A stretch of DNA of 48,484 nt from an uncultured Peptoniphilaceae bacterium (GCA_943912255.1 CALTTP010000010.1:1-48484), one strand, 5' to 3'; counted from the stretch's first letter, positions 34,640 to 44,208 are shown. A program made the numbers and translations. The notes: a model not told the origin generated them from the letters alone.

Positions 34640-37156
34640 ATGAAAATAAAGAAGAGAAGTGGGGCAATAGTCGATTTTAATAAAGAAAAGATAATAATAG
34701 CAATGCAAAAAGCTTTTATTTCTGTTTCAAAACCTATTGACCGAGAGAAACTTGAAGAGATGGCAAATCAAGTTTGTGAAAAGATTGAGTCAAATTTTTC
34801 TAAAAGCCATATTATCACAGTGGAAGAGGTGCAAGACCTAGTTGAAATTGTGTTAATTGAAAACAAATATATCGAGGTTGTAAAATCCTACATTCTATAT
34901 AGGGCGGGACATCATAGGATGAGAAAGACCCTTGAAGATTTTGGGGACTATTTTGGCGAGGAAGTTCTTGAAATCATGAAGGGGGTTCAGGAGGACTTTA
35001 AGGAGGATGTGTACGATTTACAGTTTTTGTTCAATAAATTCTCCTCCTTTTTATCTAAGGACATGACTCCTCAGGAGCATTTGGATGTGTTGGTTAAGGC
35101 TTCTTCTGAACTTACTTCCAAGGAGGCGCCGCGTTGGGAATATGTTTCTGCTAGGTTTTTGGCCTATAGTATAGAAAACAAGATAGAAGAGGAAGAAGAA
35201 AAGATAGGAATTGACAACTTCTATGAAAAGATAGTGTATTTGACAAAGCAAGGACTATACGGGAAGTATATTTTAGAAAATTATAGTGAAGATGAAGTAA
35301 ATAGTCTTGAAGAGTATATGGACAAGGAAAGAAACCATAGATTTAACTTTTCTGGCCTTGACCTTGTAAAGTCTAGATACTTAATCAGGTCTGGTGAAGG
35401 GGTAATTCTAGAGAGAATTCAAGAGATGTTTATGGGCATAGCGATGCACCTTGCCATGAAGGAAAAAAAGAAGGTTCATTATGCTAAGAAGTTTTATGAT
35501 ATCTTGTCAAAACTACAAGTTACCATGGCAACACCCACCATGTCCAATGCAAGAAAGCCATACCATCAACTTTCCAGTTGCTTTATAGATACTGTGGAGG
35601 ACTCTTTAGATGGGATTTACCGTTCCATAACCAATTTCTCCCAAGTTTCAAAGCATGGTGGAGGAATGGGACTTTACTTTGGCAAGGTGAGGGCTATAGG
35701 CTCTGACATAAGAGGTTTTAAAGGAGTTGCCGGTGGAGTTTTAAGATGGATTAAACTTGCAAATGACACCGCTGTAGCCGTTGACCAATTGGGCGTTAGG
35801 CAGGGGGCTTGTGCTGTATACCTGGATATATGGCATAGGGATGTTCCAGAGTTTTTACAATTAAAAACCAACAATGGGGATGACAGAATGAAAGCTCATG
35901 ATGTGTTCCCTGCAGTTTGTTATCCAAATTACTTCTGGGAATTGGCTCGAGATGACATCAATGCCAACTGGTATATGTTCTGTCCCCACGAGGTAAAGAC
36001 TATAAAGGGCTATAGCTTGGAGGACTTCTATGGGGATGAATGGGTAAAAAGATACCACGACTGCATAAAGGATCCTCGTCTTGAAAAACGTGTTATGTCT
36101 GTGAAGGATATGGTAAGATTAATATTGAAGTCAGTAATTGAAACAGGAACTCCATTTGTATTTAATAGGGATGCTGTAAATAAGTACAATCCAAATGGTC
36201 ACAAGGGAATGATTTACTCTTCAAATCTTTGTACTGAAATCTGCCAAAACACCTCTGCCATAGAGGCTGTGTCAACGGAAGTAATTGAAGTTGATGGGGA
36301 AGAGATCGTAGTGGAGAAGACCAAACCTGGAGACTTTGTGGTTTGTAACCTGGCCTCTTTAGTTCTAGGAAATATTGAACTTGATAGGGAGCTGGAAGAT
36401 GTTGTCACAACGGTAGTTAGAGCCTTAGACAATGTTATTGACTTAAACTACTACCCTGTTGAATATGCTAAAATCACCAATAAAAAGTACCGCTCCATCG
36501 GCCTTGGTACCAGTGGATACCACCATGCCATGGTAAAAAGCGGCGTGATGTTCTCCAGTGAGGAACATATCAAGTGGGCGGATAAGCTCTATGAAGACAT
36601 TAATTACTATGCCGTTAAGGCAAGCTGTATGATTAGTGAAGAAAAGGGGTCTTATCCATACTTTGAAGGATCCGACTGGGAAAATGGAGATTATTTTGAA
36701 AAAAGAGGTTACAATTCTGACAGATGGAATAAACTAAGAGGGGATATTTCTACAAAGGGTATGAGAAATGGTTACTTGATGGCGGTGGCCCCAACGGGAT
36801 CTACTTCAATTATCGCAGGGACTACTGCATCTGTGGATCCTGTCATGATGAGGTACTTCCTTGAAGAAAAGAAGGGACAAATCCTTCCAAGGGTTGCCCC
36901 AGAGTTAAGTCCAAGCAACTTTTGGCTCTATGAAAACGCCCACGAAATTGATGGAACTTGGGTGGTTAGGGCTGCAGGTGCAAGACAAAGGCATATTGAC
37001 CAAGCCCAGTCTGTAAATATCTATATAACATCTGAATATAAGATGTCTACATTACTTGGACTCTATATACAGGCCTGTGAAGAGGAAGTTAAGACCATTT
37101 ACTATGTTAGAAATAAATCCCTTGAAGTTGACGAATGTGATTCATGTTCAGCATAG
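34640..37156 (+). CDS. nrdA: Ribonucleoside-diphosphate reductase, alpha subunit (class I)
   Basis: The 838-residue catalytic subunit reduces ribonucleotides to deoxyribonucleotides. It begins with an ATP-cone (about 1-95; FNKEKIIIAM) for allosteric activity control. The active-site loop NLCTEI is present, an SSCF cysteine lies in HQLSSCFIDT, and the protein ends with the redox pair in ECDSCSA (Cys833 and Cys836). Length and layout fit NrdA. RBS TAGGAGAT precedes the ATG. nrdB starts nine bases after its stop, so the two form one operon. Confidence 0.95.
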   Translation: MKIKKRSGAIVDFNKEKIIIAMQKAFISVSKPIDREKLEEMANQVCEKIESNFSKSHIITVEEVQDLVEIVLIENKYIEVVKSYILYRAGHHRMRKTLEDFGDYFGEEVLEIMKGVQEDFKEDVYDLQFLFNKFSSFLSKDMTPQEHLDVLVKASSELTSKEAPRWEYVSARFLAYSIENKIEEEEEKIGIDNFYEKIVYLTKQGLYGKYILENYSEDEVNSLEEYMDKERNHRFNFSGLDLVKSRYLIRSGEGVILERIQEMFMGIAMHLAMKEKKKVHYAKKFYDILSKLQVTMATPTMSNARKPYHQLSSCFIDTVEDSLDGIYRSITNFSQVSKHGGGMGLYFGKVRAIGSDIRGFKGVAGGVLRWIKLANDTAVAVDQLGVRQGACAVYLDIWHRDVPEFLQLKTNNGDDRMKAHDVFPAVCYPNYFWELARDDINANWYMFCPHEVKTIKGYSLEDFYGDEWVKRYHDCIKDPRLEKRVMSVKDMVRLILKSVIETGTPFVFNRDAVNKYNPNGHKGMIYSSNLCTEICQNTSAIEAVSTEVIEVDGEEIVVEKTKPGDFVVCNLASLVLGNIELDRELEDVVTTVVRALDNVIDLNYYPVEYAKITNKKYRSIGLGTSGYHHAMVKSGVMFSSEEHIKWADKLYEDINYYAVKASCMISEEKGSYPYFEGSDWENGDYFEKRGYNSDRWNKLRGDISTKGMRNGYLMAVAPTGSTSIIAGTTASVDPVMMRYFLEEKKGQILPRVAPELSPSNFWLYENAHEIDGTWVVRAAGARQRHIDQAQSVNIYITSEYKMSTLLGLYIQACEEEVKTIYYVRNKSLEVDECDSCSA

Positions 37157-37165
37157 GAGGCTTAG

Positions 37166-38209
37166 ATGAGTGAATTAAAGAGAAAGGCTTTGTTCAATGA
37201 ACATGGCGATATTGAACTTTCAAAGCGAAGAATGATTAACGGAAACACGACAAACCTTAATGACTTTAACAATATCAAATATCCATGGGTTAGTGATTGG
37301 TACCGTTTGGCAATGAACAACTTCTGGATTCCAGAGGAAATTAATCTAAATCAGGATGTTAAGGACTATAGGGTTTTAAAGGAAGAAGAAAAGAGAGCCT
37401 ATGACAAGATACTTTCATTTTTGGTATTTTTAGACTCTTTACAGACAGCAAACCTTCCAAACCTGTCCGAGTTTATAACTGCCAACGAGGTAAATCTATG
37501 TCTAAATATTCAGACTTATCAAGAGGCTGTCCACTCCCAGTCCTACTCCTATATTTTGGATACTGTATGTTCTCCGGAACAAAGGGACGAAATACTATAT
37601 CAGTGGAAGGACGACCCAAGACTTCTTGAAAGAAATAAGTTTATTGGAGACCAGTACAACGACTTCTATGAGAATAGAACTGTCTTCAACTTGGTTAAAA
37701 CCTGTTTTGCAAACTTTATTTTAGAGGGAATCTACTTTTACTCTGGTTTTATGTTCTTCTACTCCCTTGGAAGAATAGGGAAGATGCCAGGAACTGTACA
37801 GGAAATAAGATATATAAATAGAGACGAAAACTCCCATCTATGGCTATTTAGAAATATTATTCAAGAGCTTAGAAAGGAAGAGCCAGAAGTCTTCACAGAG
37901 GAAAACTTGTCCTTCTTTAAAGATATGATTAAAAGGGGAGTTGAAGAGGAGATAAACTGGGCTAAGTATGCCATTGGTGACTCAATCCAAGGACTTACCA
38001 TGGATATGATTACAGATTATTTAAAATACCTTGGCAATTTAAGGTGTAAGGCCGTTGGTCTTGGAAAGATCTATGAAGGCCATGACAAAGAGCCGGAATC
38101 CATGACTTGGGTTAGCGAATACTCCGACCCTAACTTTGTAAAGACTGACTTCTTTGAAGGAAAAGTATCAGCCTATTCCAAATCCTCAGTAATCGAAGAC
38201 GATTTATAA
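37166..38209 (+). CDS. nrdB: Ribonucleoside-diphosphate reductase, beta subunit (class I)
   Basis: The 347-residue ferritin-like subunit supplies the radical for NrdA. Metal-ligand residues are visible: Asp90 (FLDSLQ), Glu120 and His123 (EAVHSQSY), Glu187 (FILEG), Glu221 and His224 (DENSHL). The radical tyrosine is Tyr127, four residues after His123, so this is a conventional Tyr-radical type. Such enzymes need oxygen to form the radical, which is notable if the host is anaerobic. Terminator at 38215-38247. Confidence 0.95.
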   Translation: MSELKRKALFNEHGDIELSKRRMINGNTTNLNDFNNIKYPWVSDWYRLAMNNFWIPEEINLNQDVKDYRVLKEEEKRAYDKILSFLVFLDSLQTANLPNLSEFITANEVNLCLNIQTYQEAVHSQSYSYILDTVCSPEQRDEILYQWKDDPRLLERNKFIGDQYNDFYENRTVFNLVKTCFANFILEGIYFYSGFMFFYSLGRIGKMPGTVQEIRYINRDENSHLWLFRNIIQELRKEEPEVFTEENLSFFKDMIKRGVEEEINWAKYAIGDSIQGLTMDMITDYLKYLGNLRCKAVGLGKIYEGHDKEPESMTWVSEYSDPNFVKTDFFEGKVSAYSKSSVIEDDL

Positions 38210-38214
38210 AAGAT

Positions 38215-38247
38215 AAAATCTGTTGTGGCTAGACTGCAACAGATTTT
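38215..38247 (+). terminator. Terminator of nrdAB
   Basis: An 11-bp stem AAAATCTGTTG with CAACAGATTTT and an 11-base loop follows the nrdB stop. Confidence 0.85.
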
Positions 38248-38326
38248 CATAATTTAATCCCCAGTTTAATATATATTTAACATAGTTATGCTAAGGTTGT
38301 TTTGAGATATATTGGGGGGTGTAGCT

Positions 38327-38539
38327 ATGGTGGAAAAACTAAAACTCTCAAAAAGGTCAAGTAAAGTTCTATTTATTTTCTTAGGTGTAGGTCTAATATT
38401 TAGGGTTATAGAGCTAATAAGGGTAAAAAGTCTTGAAGAATTCGACATTACTGGGATGATAATAAGAATAGTGGTGTTACTTTTAACCTTATACTTCTTG
38501 GACTATATTTTTGATATGAAGAACAAAGAGAAACAATAA
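38327..38539 (+). CDS. Small membrane protein of unknown function
   Basis: About 70 residues with a basic start (EKLKLSKRSSK), two membrane helices (about 15-33 and 42-61) and a charged tail (NKEKQ). ATG 38327 follows a GGGGGGTG sequence used as RBS; an in-frame TTG at 38312 lies inside it. It ends before a clear terminator, so it is an independent unit. No family is recognised. Confidence 0.65.
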   Translation: MVEKLKLSKRSSKVLFIFLGVGLIFRVIELIRVKSLEEFDITGMIIRIVVLLLTLYFLDYIFDMKNKEKQ

Positions 38540-38549
38540 TAAGAGACAT

Positions 38550-38578
38550 AAAACAGTCGGTTTATAGCCGGCTGTTTT
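38550..38578 (+). terminator. Terminator of small membrane protein gene
   Basis: An 11-bp stem AAAACAGTCGG with CCGGCTGTTTT (one G-U) and a 7-base loop TTTATAG, ending in Ts. Confidence 0.8.
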
Positions 38579-38712
38579 AATATGAGGAAAAGACTTACAA
38601 AAATCATGATTATTAAGATTGGAACATTAAATAATTAAATTAAAACAGCTATAACCTCAAAATGAGTTTTTAATGATATAATACAATATAAGTAATTATG
38701 TTGAGGTGAATT

Positions 38713-39735
38713 ATGAATAGTTTTTTAAAAAGGAAGAATATCGATTTTTCGACAAAGACCTACTTTGTAACAGCCATGGGTGCCATGGCCTATGGATTAT
38801 TTGCATCATTATTAGTTGGGACCATACTAAATACCATTGGGCTAGAATTTAACATTCCCTTTCTAAGTGAAACCCTATGGCCCATTGCACAAGAGGCTAC
38901 AGGACCTGCCATAGCTGTGGCCATAGCCTATGCTTTAAAGGCGCCAAACCTAGTTATGTTTGCCTCCACTTTGGTTGGAGTTGCAGGTTACAAGCTTGGT
39001 GGACCAGTAGGTGTCTACATATCTACGGTCATTGCTGTGGAGCTGGGCAAAGTGGTTTCAGGTGAAACCAAGATAGACATCATTGTGACTCCTGTTGTGA
39101 CAGTGCTTTGTGGGATTTTTATTGCAAATTTCATTGGACCTTCTATTGACTACGCCATGGTTAAAATTGGAGAGTTTATCATGTTTGCTACCACCACTAG
39201 ACCCTTTATCATGGGGATGATAGTATCTGGGATTGTGGGAATTGTCTTGACTTTGCCAATTTCTTCTGCGGCACTTTGTATGATGCTGTCTCTAAGTGGA
39301 CTGGCAGGAGGGGCTGCTACTGTAGGCTGTTGTTGTCATATGATTGGATTTGCTGTAATCTCCTTTAAAGAAAATGGCTTAGAGGGTTTCTTTGCCCAGG
39401 GGATTGGTACGTCAATGTTGCAAATGCCAAATATCGTGAAGAATCCCAGGATACTACTTCCTTCAGTGGTTTCCTCTGTAATACTTGGACCCATAGCTAC
39501 GGTATTTTTCAAAATGGAAAACACGCCCTTAGGTTCAGGAATGGGGACGAGTGGCCTTGTTGGTCAGATTGGAACCTTTAACGCAATGGCAACAAAATAT
39601 TCCAATTCTTACATTTTTACGGCAATTCTACTTTTACACATTGTACTTCCAGCGGTTTTAAGTTATATTACTTATATGGTTTTGAAAAAGAAAAGACTTA
39701 TAAAAGACGGAGATTTAAAACTTTTTATAGACTAA
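38713..39735 (+). CDS. PTS EIIC-family membrane protein (PTS_EIIC_2 type), lone
   Basis: The 340-residue protein has about nine or ten membrane helices. Segments such as FNIPFLSETLWPIAQEATGP, GSGMGTSGLVGQIGT and AALCMMLSLSGLAGGAATVG fit the PTS_EIIC_2 family (PF13303). No EIIA, EIIB, kinase or sugar-catabolic gene is adjacent, so it may be a non-PTS permease or rely on unlinked partners. RBS TTGAGGTG precedes the ATG; a TATAAT at 38677-38682 is a likely -10 without a clear -35. Substrate unknown. Confidence 0.82.
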   Translation: MNSFLKRKNIDFSTKTYFVTAMGAMAYGLFASLLVGTILNTIGLEFNIPFLSETLWPIAQEATGPAIAVAIAYALKAPNLVMFASTLVGVAGYKLGGPVGVYISTVIAVELGKVVSGETKIDIIVTPVVTVLCGIFIANFIGPSIDYAMVKIGEFIMFATTTRPFIMGMIVSGIVGIVLTLPISSAALCMMLSLSGLAGGAATVGCCCHMIGFAVISFKENGLEGFFAQGIGTSMLQMPNIVKNPRILLPSVVSSVILGPIATVFFKMENTPLGSGMGTSGLVGQIGTFNAMATKYSNSYIFTAILLLHIVLPAVLSYITYMVLKKKRLIKDGDLKLFID

Positions 39736-39794
39736 ATAAAGACTTATGATTTTATAAAAGAAGATTGATAGGGTTAGAAAATAGGTGATTTTAA

Positions 39795-41408
39795 ATGGAC
39801 TCACAAAGAGAAGAGAAAAACATTAGTATTAAACAGCTAAATATTTCTAAGGACTTTGTAGACATGTCTTCAAAAAAATACTGGGAAAACTACCATGAGC
39901 TTTACATGGAGATGTCCTTGGTGTTGAGAAAAAACATAGAAAAGACCTTGGAAAAATTTATAATTTTATACTTTCCTTCAATCCCAAAGGATGTACTACT
40001 GTACCTAGTTGAAAACTTCAACATTTTCAAAGAGAATAATGGAAAACAGGAGATAGCTTCTCTGCCAGATTTAAAGGTATATGACATTGAAGGTCTATCC
40101 AATAGAGAAAAGTTGGACTTTTACAGACTTCGTTCAGAAATTTACTTTTTACTTAAAAAGGGTTCGTTAAACTTTGAAGATTATGAGGCAAAACTTTCCC
40201 AAGCATCAAAGCTAAACCACAAGGACTGGGACCTTCTTGGGTTTAAGGGGACCTTCTTGGCACTTAAAGCCCTATGTAAAGAAGAGGAATTGGCTTATTT
40301 GGAGGATTTTATCCAGCGATGGAACTTTCCAAATGACAAATTTTATAAAAATTTCCTACAACTTCTCGAAAGGACAGATGTATCTGATGAAATCTTTGAA
40401 GATATAAGCAGAGAACATCTACCTAAGTACTTCTCCAATTTTCTCAAAGGCTATCTATATTATAAAAGTAAGGACTTTGATAGGGCCTATGACATATGGC
40501 TTGGAAGCAACGAAAAAAATCCTTTAGTTTCTGTAGAAAAGAGATATATTTCAAGAATTTATGAATATCTTTCTGACAATTTAATAGACTATTTGAGACA
40601 AGAAGGCGTTTTAAAAGGCTATGTTAGTATTCCTGTTACATTAAAGGACATTATAAGAAGAAGGGACTTTTCATATGATTTAAAAAACTGGAAGGACGCT
40701 CTAAGATTCGATCTTATATTGCAAAATCCTCAGTTGAAACAAGATGCCCTCGACTACCTTAGGAAAAACTACAGGTTGCTGCCAAAGGAAGTTGTTTCCT
40801 ACATTGTTTCAAAAGTGCCTATTATTCCCTATGAAAATGTATCCGCACAGGAATACGAAGAAATAGTAAACTTGCCGAGACTTAACTTTCAAAACTCCAA
40901 TATTTCAAAGGATGTTGCAGAAGAGTTCTATCTCAAACGATATAACTACTATAAAAATTGTTGCAATAGAAAGTATATTGACGACTACTACAGCTTAAAA
41001 GAATACGGATTTGACTACTCTACAGAGGTCATTCGAGTGGGAGAACTATTGGGAGAAGAGATTTTTAAAAAAAAGCCCTTCGACTTTACAAAGGCTATAA
41101 AAAAGATCGAAGAGCTGGGTATGTTCCAAGACAATCTAACAATCGATTTTTATAAAAGATATATTGATGCCTATAACAATGGAGAGATGACACTGGAAAC
41201 TTTAAGGGAAATGGAGAACATAGACTTTCAAGACCTGGTTATGGGGGAAGAACTATACAATTTTATTATGGCAAATAGCTATAGGATTGCAGGAGAAAAA
41301 GAAAAATTTAACTTCTACCTCAAAAAACTTCCAGAGGATTTAAAAAGAAAATTTAAAGTGAAATTACCCTTAAAAAAGGGATTTTTCAAAAGGTTATTTA
41401 AAAAATGA
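39795..41408 (+). CDS. Large soluble protein of unknown function with internal duplication
   Basis: The 537-residue protein is helical and charged, with no signal peptide or membrane span. Two regions of about 65-90 residues match: about 28-120 and 297-387. IPKDVLLYLV (63-72) pairs with LPKEVVSYIV (329-338), LPDL (90-93) with LPRL (360-363), and FYRLRSEIYF with FYLKRYNYYK. Between them a TPR-like stretch (SNFLKGYLYYKSKDFDRAYDIW) occurs. It ends in a basic tail (KKGFFKRLFKK), which may bind nucleic acid or membrane. RBS TAGGTGAT precedes the ATG. No function can be given. Confidence 0.65.
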   Translation: MDSQREEKNISIKQLNISKDFVDMSSKKYWENYHELYMEMSLVLRKNIEKTLEKFIILYFPSIPKDVLLYLVENFNIFKENNGKQEIASLPDLKVYDIEGLSNREKLDFYRLRSEIYFLLKKGSLNFEDYEAKLSQASKLNHKDWDLLGFKGTFLALKALCKEEELAYLEDFIQRWNFPNDKFYKNFLQLLERTDVSDEIFEDISREHLPKYFSNFLKGYLYYKSKDFDRAYDIWLGSNEKNPLVSVEKRYISRIYEYLSDNLIDYLRQEGVLKGYVSIPVTLKDIIRRRDFSYDLKNWKDALRFDLILQNPQLKQDALDYLRKNYRLLPKEVVSYIVSKVPIIPYENVSAQEYEEIVNLPRLNFQNSNISKDVAEEFYLKRYNYYKNCCNRKYIDDYYSLKEYGFDYSTEVIRVGELLGEEIFKKKPFDFTKAIKKIEELGMFQDNLTIDFYKRYIDAYNNGEMTLETLREMENIDFQDLVMGEELYNFIMANSYRIAGEKEKFNFYLKKLPEDLKRKFKVKLPLKKGFFKRLFKK

Positions 41409-41421
41409 TAGAAGTAATTAA

Positions 41422-41466
41422 AAGCTCCCTTATGAAGTACTATCTTCTAGGAAAAAGGGAGCTATT
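41422..41466 (+). terminator. Terminator after the duplicated-domain gene
   Basis: A 9-bp stem AGCTCCCTT with AAGGGAGCT, a loop of about 23 bases, and a TATTTA tail. Further right a partial AAGCACTCG hairpin (about 41501-41526) flanks the end of the minus-strand regulator. Confidence 0.65.
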
Positions 41467-41541
41467 TACATTTACACTTTCAAATCTCTTATCATCATAA
41501 AAGCACTCGTCGGTGCACATGCTTGAAGAGATGACACAGTG

Positions 41542-42297
41542 TTATCGAATCTTAAATAGTTCAACCAGATCAAAGGCATAGTCATTTTCTACACAGATTT
41601 CTAAGCCTTCATTACAAAGCTTTATAGACTTTTCAAAGTTTCCTAAGTTCATATAGACCTTTGAAAGGGATATAAGACTTGTCAAATAATAATAATCCTT
41701 TGTAGTAGAGTCAATCATATTTAGTAATATGGGAATAGCTCTGGAAAACTGACTTTTCCTGCAGAGTAAAAGACAGGCAAAGTAAATTTTTTCCCTTGTA
41801 AAATAATTGCTAGATACCTTTTCAGGGTTGTCAAAATTAAAATTATAGAGGCGGTTAAAGGCTTTCTTAAATTCAGAATAGTTGAAAATTTCATGTTTTA
41901 AAAATTTCAAGTAAAAGGAAAATAGTCTTATATACCTTTCGTTGTACTTGATGATTGGAAAAAGGGAAGGGTCCTTTAATTGAACTAATTTTTTGGTCTT
42001 TTCCTTTAACTTCTTTAGGCAGTTTTCAGAGTGATATCGTTTATCCATATATATGTAGCGACTAATTTTTTTAACTTCGGTGTTGTTAAAGTAGTTGTTC
42101 TTTTGACAAAGTCTGACACAGTCTTGACCACAGGAAAAGGATAGTTTTGTTAAAGTTTCTAAAGTTGGATTAAAGTTTTGACCATTGACAAGGCTATTGA
42201 TGGTGTTTTTTGAAAGAGAGGAGTTTTCTGCAACCTCATCATAGGAGATTTTTCTTAAAGCGATTTCCTTGAGTTTGTTTTGACTTAATTTTTTCAT
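41542..42297 (-). CDS. HTH transcriptional regulator with TPR-like C-terminus
   Basis: The 251-residue protein begins with an XRE-type helix-turn-helix (about 5-55: SYDEVAENSSLSKNTINSLVNG). Residues 100-251 are helical and hold TPR-like repeats (LTSLISLSKVYMNLGNFEKSIKLCNEGLEI, described in parts). HTH plus TPR is the plan of RNPP/Rgg-type regulators that sense short peptides. It is divergent from an intact ABC exporter with a 270-base shared control region, so it probably regulates that gene. The minus-strand RBS AGGGGAT and a TATAAT (42327-42332) support the start. A peptide ligand is inference. Confidence 0.75.
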   Translation of the reverse strand: MKKLSQNKLKEIALRKISYDEVAENSSLSKNTINSLVNGQNFNPTLETLTKLSFSCGQDCVRLCQKNNYFNNTEVKKISRYIYMDKRYHSENCLKKLKEKTKKLVQLKDPSLFPIIKYNERYIRLFSFYLKFLKHEIFNYSEFKKAFNRLYNFNFDNPEKVSSNYFTREKIYFACLLLCRKSQFSRAIPILLNMIDSTTKDYYYLTSLISLSKVYMNLGNFEKSIKLCNEGLEICVENDYAFDLVELFKIR

Positions 42298-42567
42298 ATT
42301 TTTATCCCCTTTTCTATGCTTGTATCATTATAATAACATAAAAAGAGGGATTTAGGTCATCTAATTGGAATAAAGTAGAAAATCTCGTGGAATTTCAAGA
42401 GTTTTATATCATTGTAATGTGATGACATGGGGGGTAGATTGTTATAATAATATTGATGATTCTAATTTCTCTTTATTTAAGGAAAAACTATTGGAATTTT
42501 TTTCTTCGTAAAGTGAATATAGTATGATTACAAAAACGTTATTACAATAATAAATAAGAGGTGGAAT

Positions 42568-44208
42568 ATGAAAGAAATAATCAAATCAAAAAAAGTCAGT
42601 CTTTTTCTTTGTGGTTTAGCCTTTGCTGGGGAAATTATTGGAGAAATAGCTTGGTCTTTTCTTTTTAAAATCGTTTTCGACATCGTAAGTGGCGACAGCA
42701 CCTTGAAATTTTCTCATGTTATCTTTTTTGCGGTCATAATAACTGCTGGTAGGGCTATTTTAACGATTATAAGTGAGACTACAATGGAAAAAACTACTAT
42801 TGACATTATAAAGGAATACAAGAATAGGCTACTGAACAAATACATAGACACCGATAGTGGAAGAACTTCTTCAGAAGTTTTAAATTTAGTGACCCATAGT
42901 GCAACAGAGGTAGAGCAATTATACGTTAGACCCTATCTTTTAATTTTGAAAAGTGTGATATTTTTTGTAGGTTCTCTCTGTGCAATTTTTTACATGAAAA
43001 AGATGATTGTTTTGATAGTTCTCGGACTTTCCTGGTTACCACTAGTTGTTCCAAAGCTTTTAGGAAAGAAAAACAAAGAAAAGAGATCAAAGTCTGTTAA
43101 ACAAAATGAGTACTATATTTCTAAAATTAAGGAGATTACTGAAGGTTTTGACATTATAAAAGCATTTCATATCGAGTCTAAGGTCAAGAAACTTGCAAAA
43201 AAAGAAAATGAAATCAATGAAAAAGTTAGGTACAACGCCAACTCATATCAGATTTTTGTAAACAATATGGCGGGTATGGTAAGTGTGGGTGTTTTTATGA
43301 CCATGGAACTTATTAACGCAGGCTTAGTAATCAAAGGGTATTTAACTATTGGTCTGATGATGGCAATCACTCAAATCTTTAATTATGTTTCCATTCCCAT
43401 TCAAATGATTCCACAATTTTGGGGACAGATGAAGGGGATTGAAGGTAAGATTTTAGAAAATGATGAGTTTTTAAAGTTGAAGTGGGAAGATAAGGGAACT
43501 AAAAACTTTAACTTAAAGGACAATATTGAAATTAGAGACCTTTCCTTTAGCTATGGAGACAAGAAGGTGCTTTCGAATTTGAATATAGATATCAATAGAG
43601 GAGAGAAGATTGCTGTAGTAGGAGAGTCCGGTTCTGGAAAATCGACTTTGACAAAGATTCTCCTAAAGAGGTTAAGGGACTATTCTGGAGAAATCCATGT
43701 GGATAACAATGACTACAATAGTATTTCAATTGAGGACTTTTATAAAAAGGTTTCTCCTGTTTCTCAAGATGTATTTTTATTTAATGACACTTTAAAGGAA
43801 AATATTGCCCTCTATTCCAATGCCGATGAGGCTAAAGTCAATAAGGCCATTGAAGATGCAGGACTTGTTCCTGTGGTTCAGGGTCTAAAAGACGGGGTCG
43901 ATACTTTGCTTGGAGAATATGGTGTCGGACTTTCTGGTGGAGAAAAACAAAGGGTATCCATTGCCAGATGTCTAATAAAGGACTCCCAATTTATTGTAAT
44001 GGATGAAGCTACTTCTGCCCTTGATAAAGTCAATGCAAGGAATATTGAAAAACTGTTACTGGGCCTTCCTCAAACGGTTCTAGTCATTACACATAGGATT
44101 GACCCTGAAATCTTAAGACAATATGACAGGATATACGTTTTAAGGGAAGGAAAGATAATTGAAAGTGGTAGATTTGAAGAACTAAAGTATTTTGCAAATG
44201 AAAAGTAA
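42568..44208 (+). CDS. ABC exporter, TM-NBD half-transporter (intact)
   Basis: The 546-residue protein has six membrane helices (about 1-310) and an ATPase with Walker A GESGSGKST, Q-loop SQDVFLF, signature LSGGEKQR, Walker B FIVMDEAT and switch His in VLVITHR. It should act as a homodimer exporting a peptide, lipid or drug. Its membrane domain is a relative of the broken copies at 21483, 31681 and 47347, and this is the only complete member. It is divergent from an HTH/TPR regulator. RBS AAGAGGTGG precedes the ATG; an UUCG-loop terminator closes it. Confidence 0.88.
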   Translation: MKEIIKSKKVSLFLCGLAFAGEIIGEIAWSFLFKIVFDIVSGDSTLKFSHVIFFAVIITAGRAILTIISETTMEKTTIDIIKEYKNRLLNKYIDTDSGRTSSEVLNLVTHSATEVEQLYVRPYLLILKSVIFFVGSLCAIFYMKKMIVLIVLGLSWLPLVVPKLLGKKNKEKRSKSVKQNEYYISKIKEITEGFDIIKAFHIESKVKKLAKKENEINEKVRYNANSYQIFVNNMAGMVSVGVFMTMELINAGLVIKGYLTIGLMMAITQIFNYVSIPIQMIPQFWGQMKGIEGKILENDEFLKLKWEDKGTKNFNLKDNIEIRDLSFSYGDKKVLSNLNIDINRGEKIAVVGESGSGKSTLTKILLKRLRDYSGEIHVDNNDYNSISIEDFYKKVSPVSQDVFLFNDTLKENIALYSNADEAKVNKAIEDAGLVPVVQGLKDGVDTLLGEYGVGLSGGEKQRVSIARCLIKDSQFIVMDEATSALDKVNARNIEKLLLGLPQTVLVITHRIDPEILRQYDRIYVLREGKIIESGRFEELKYFANEK

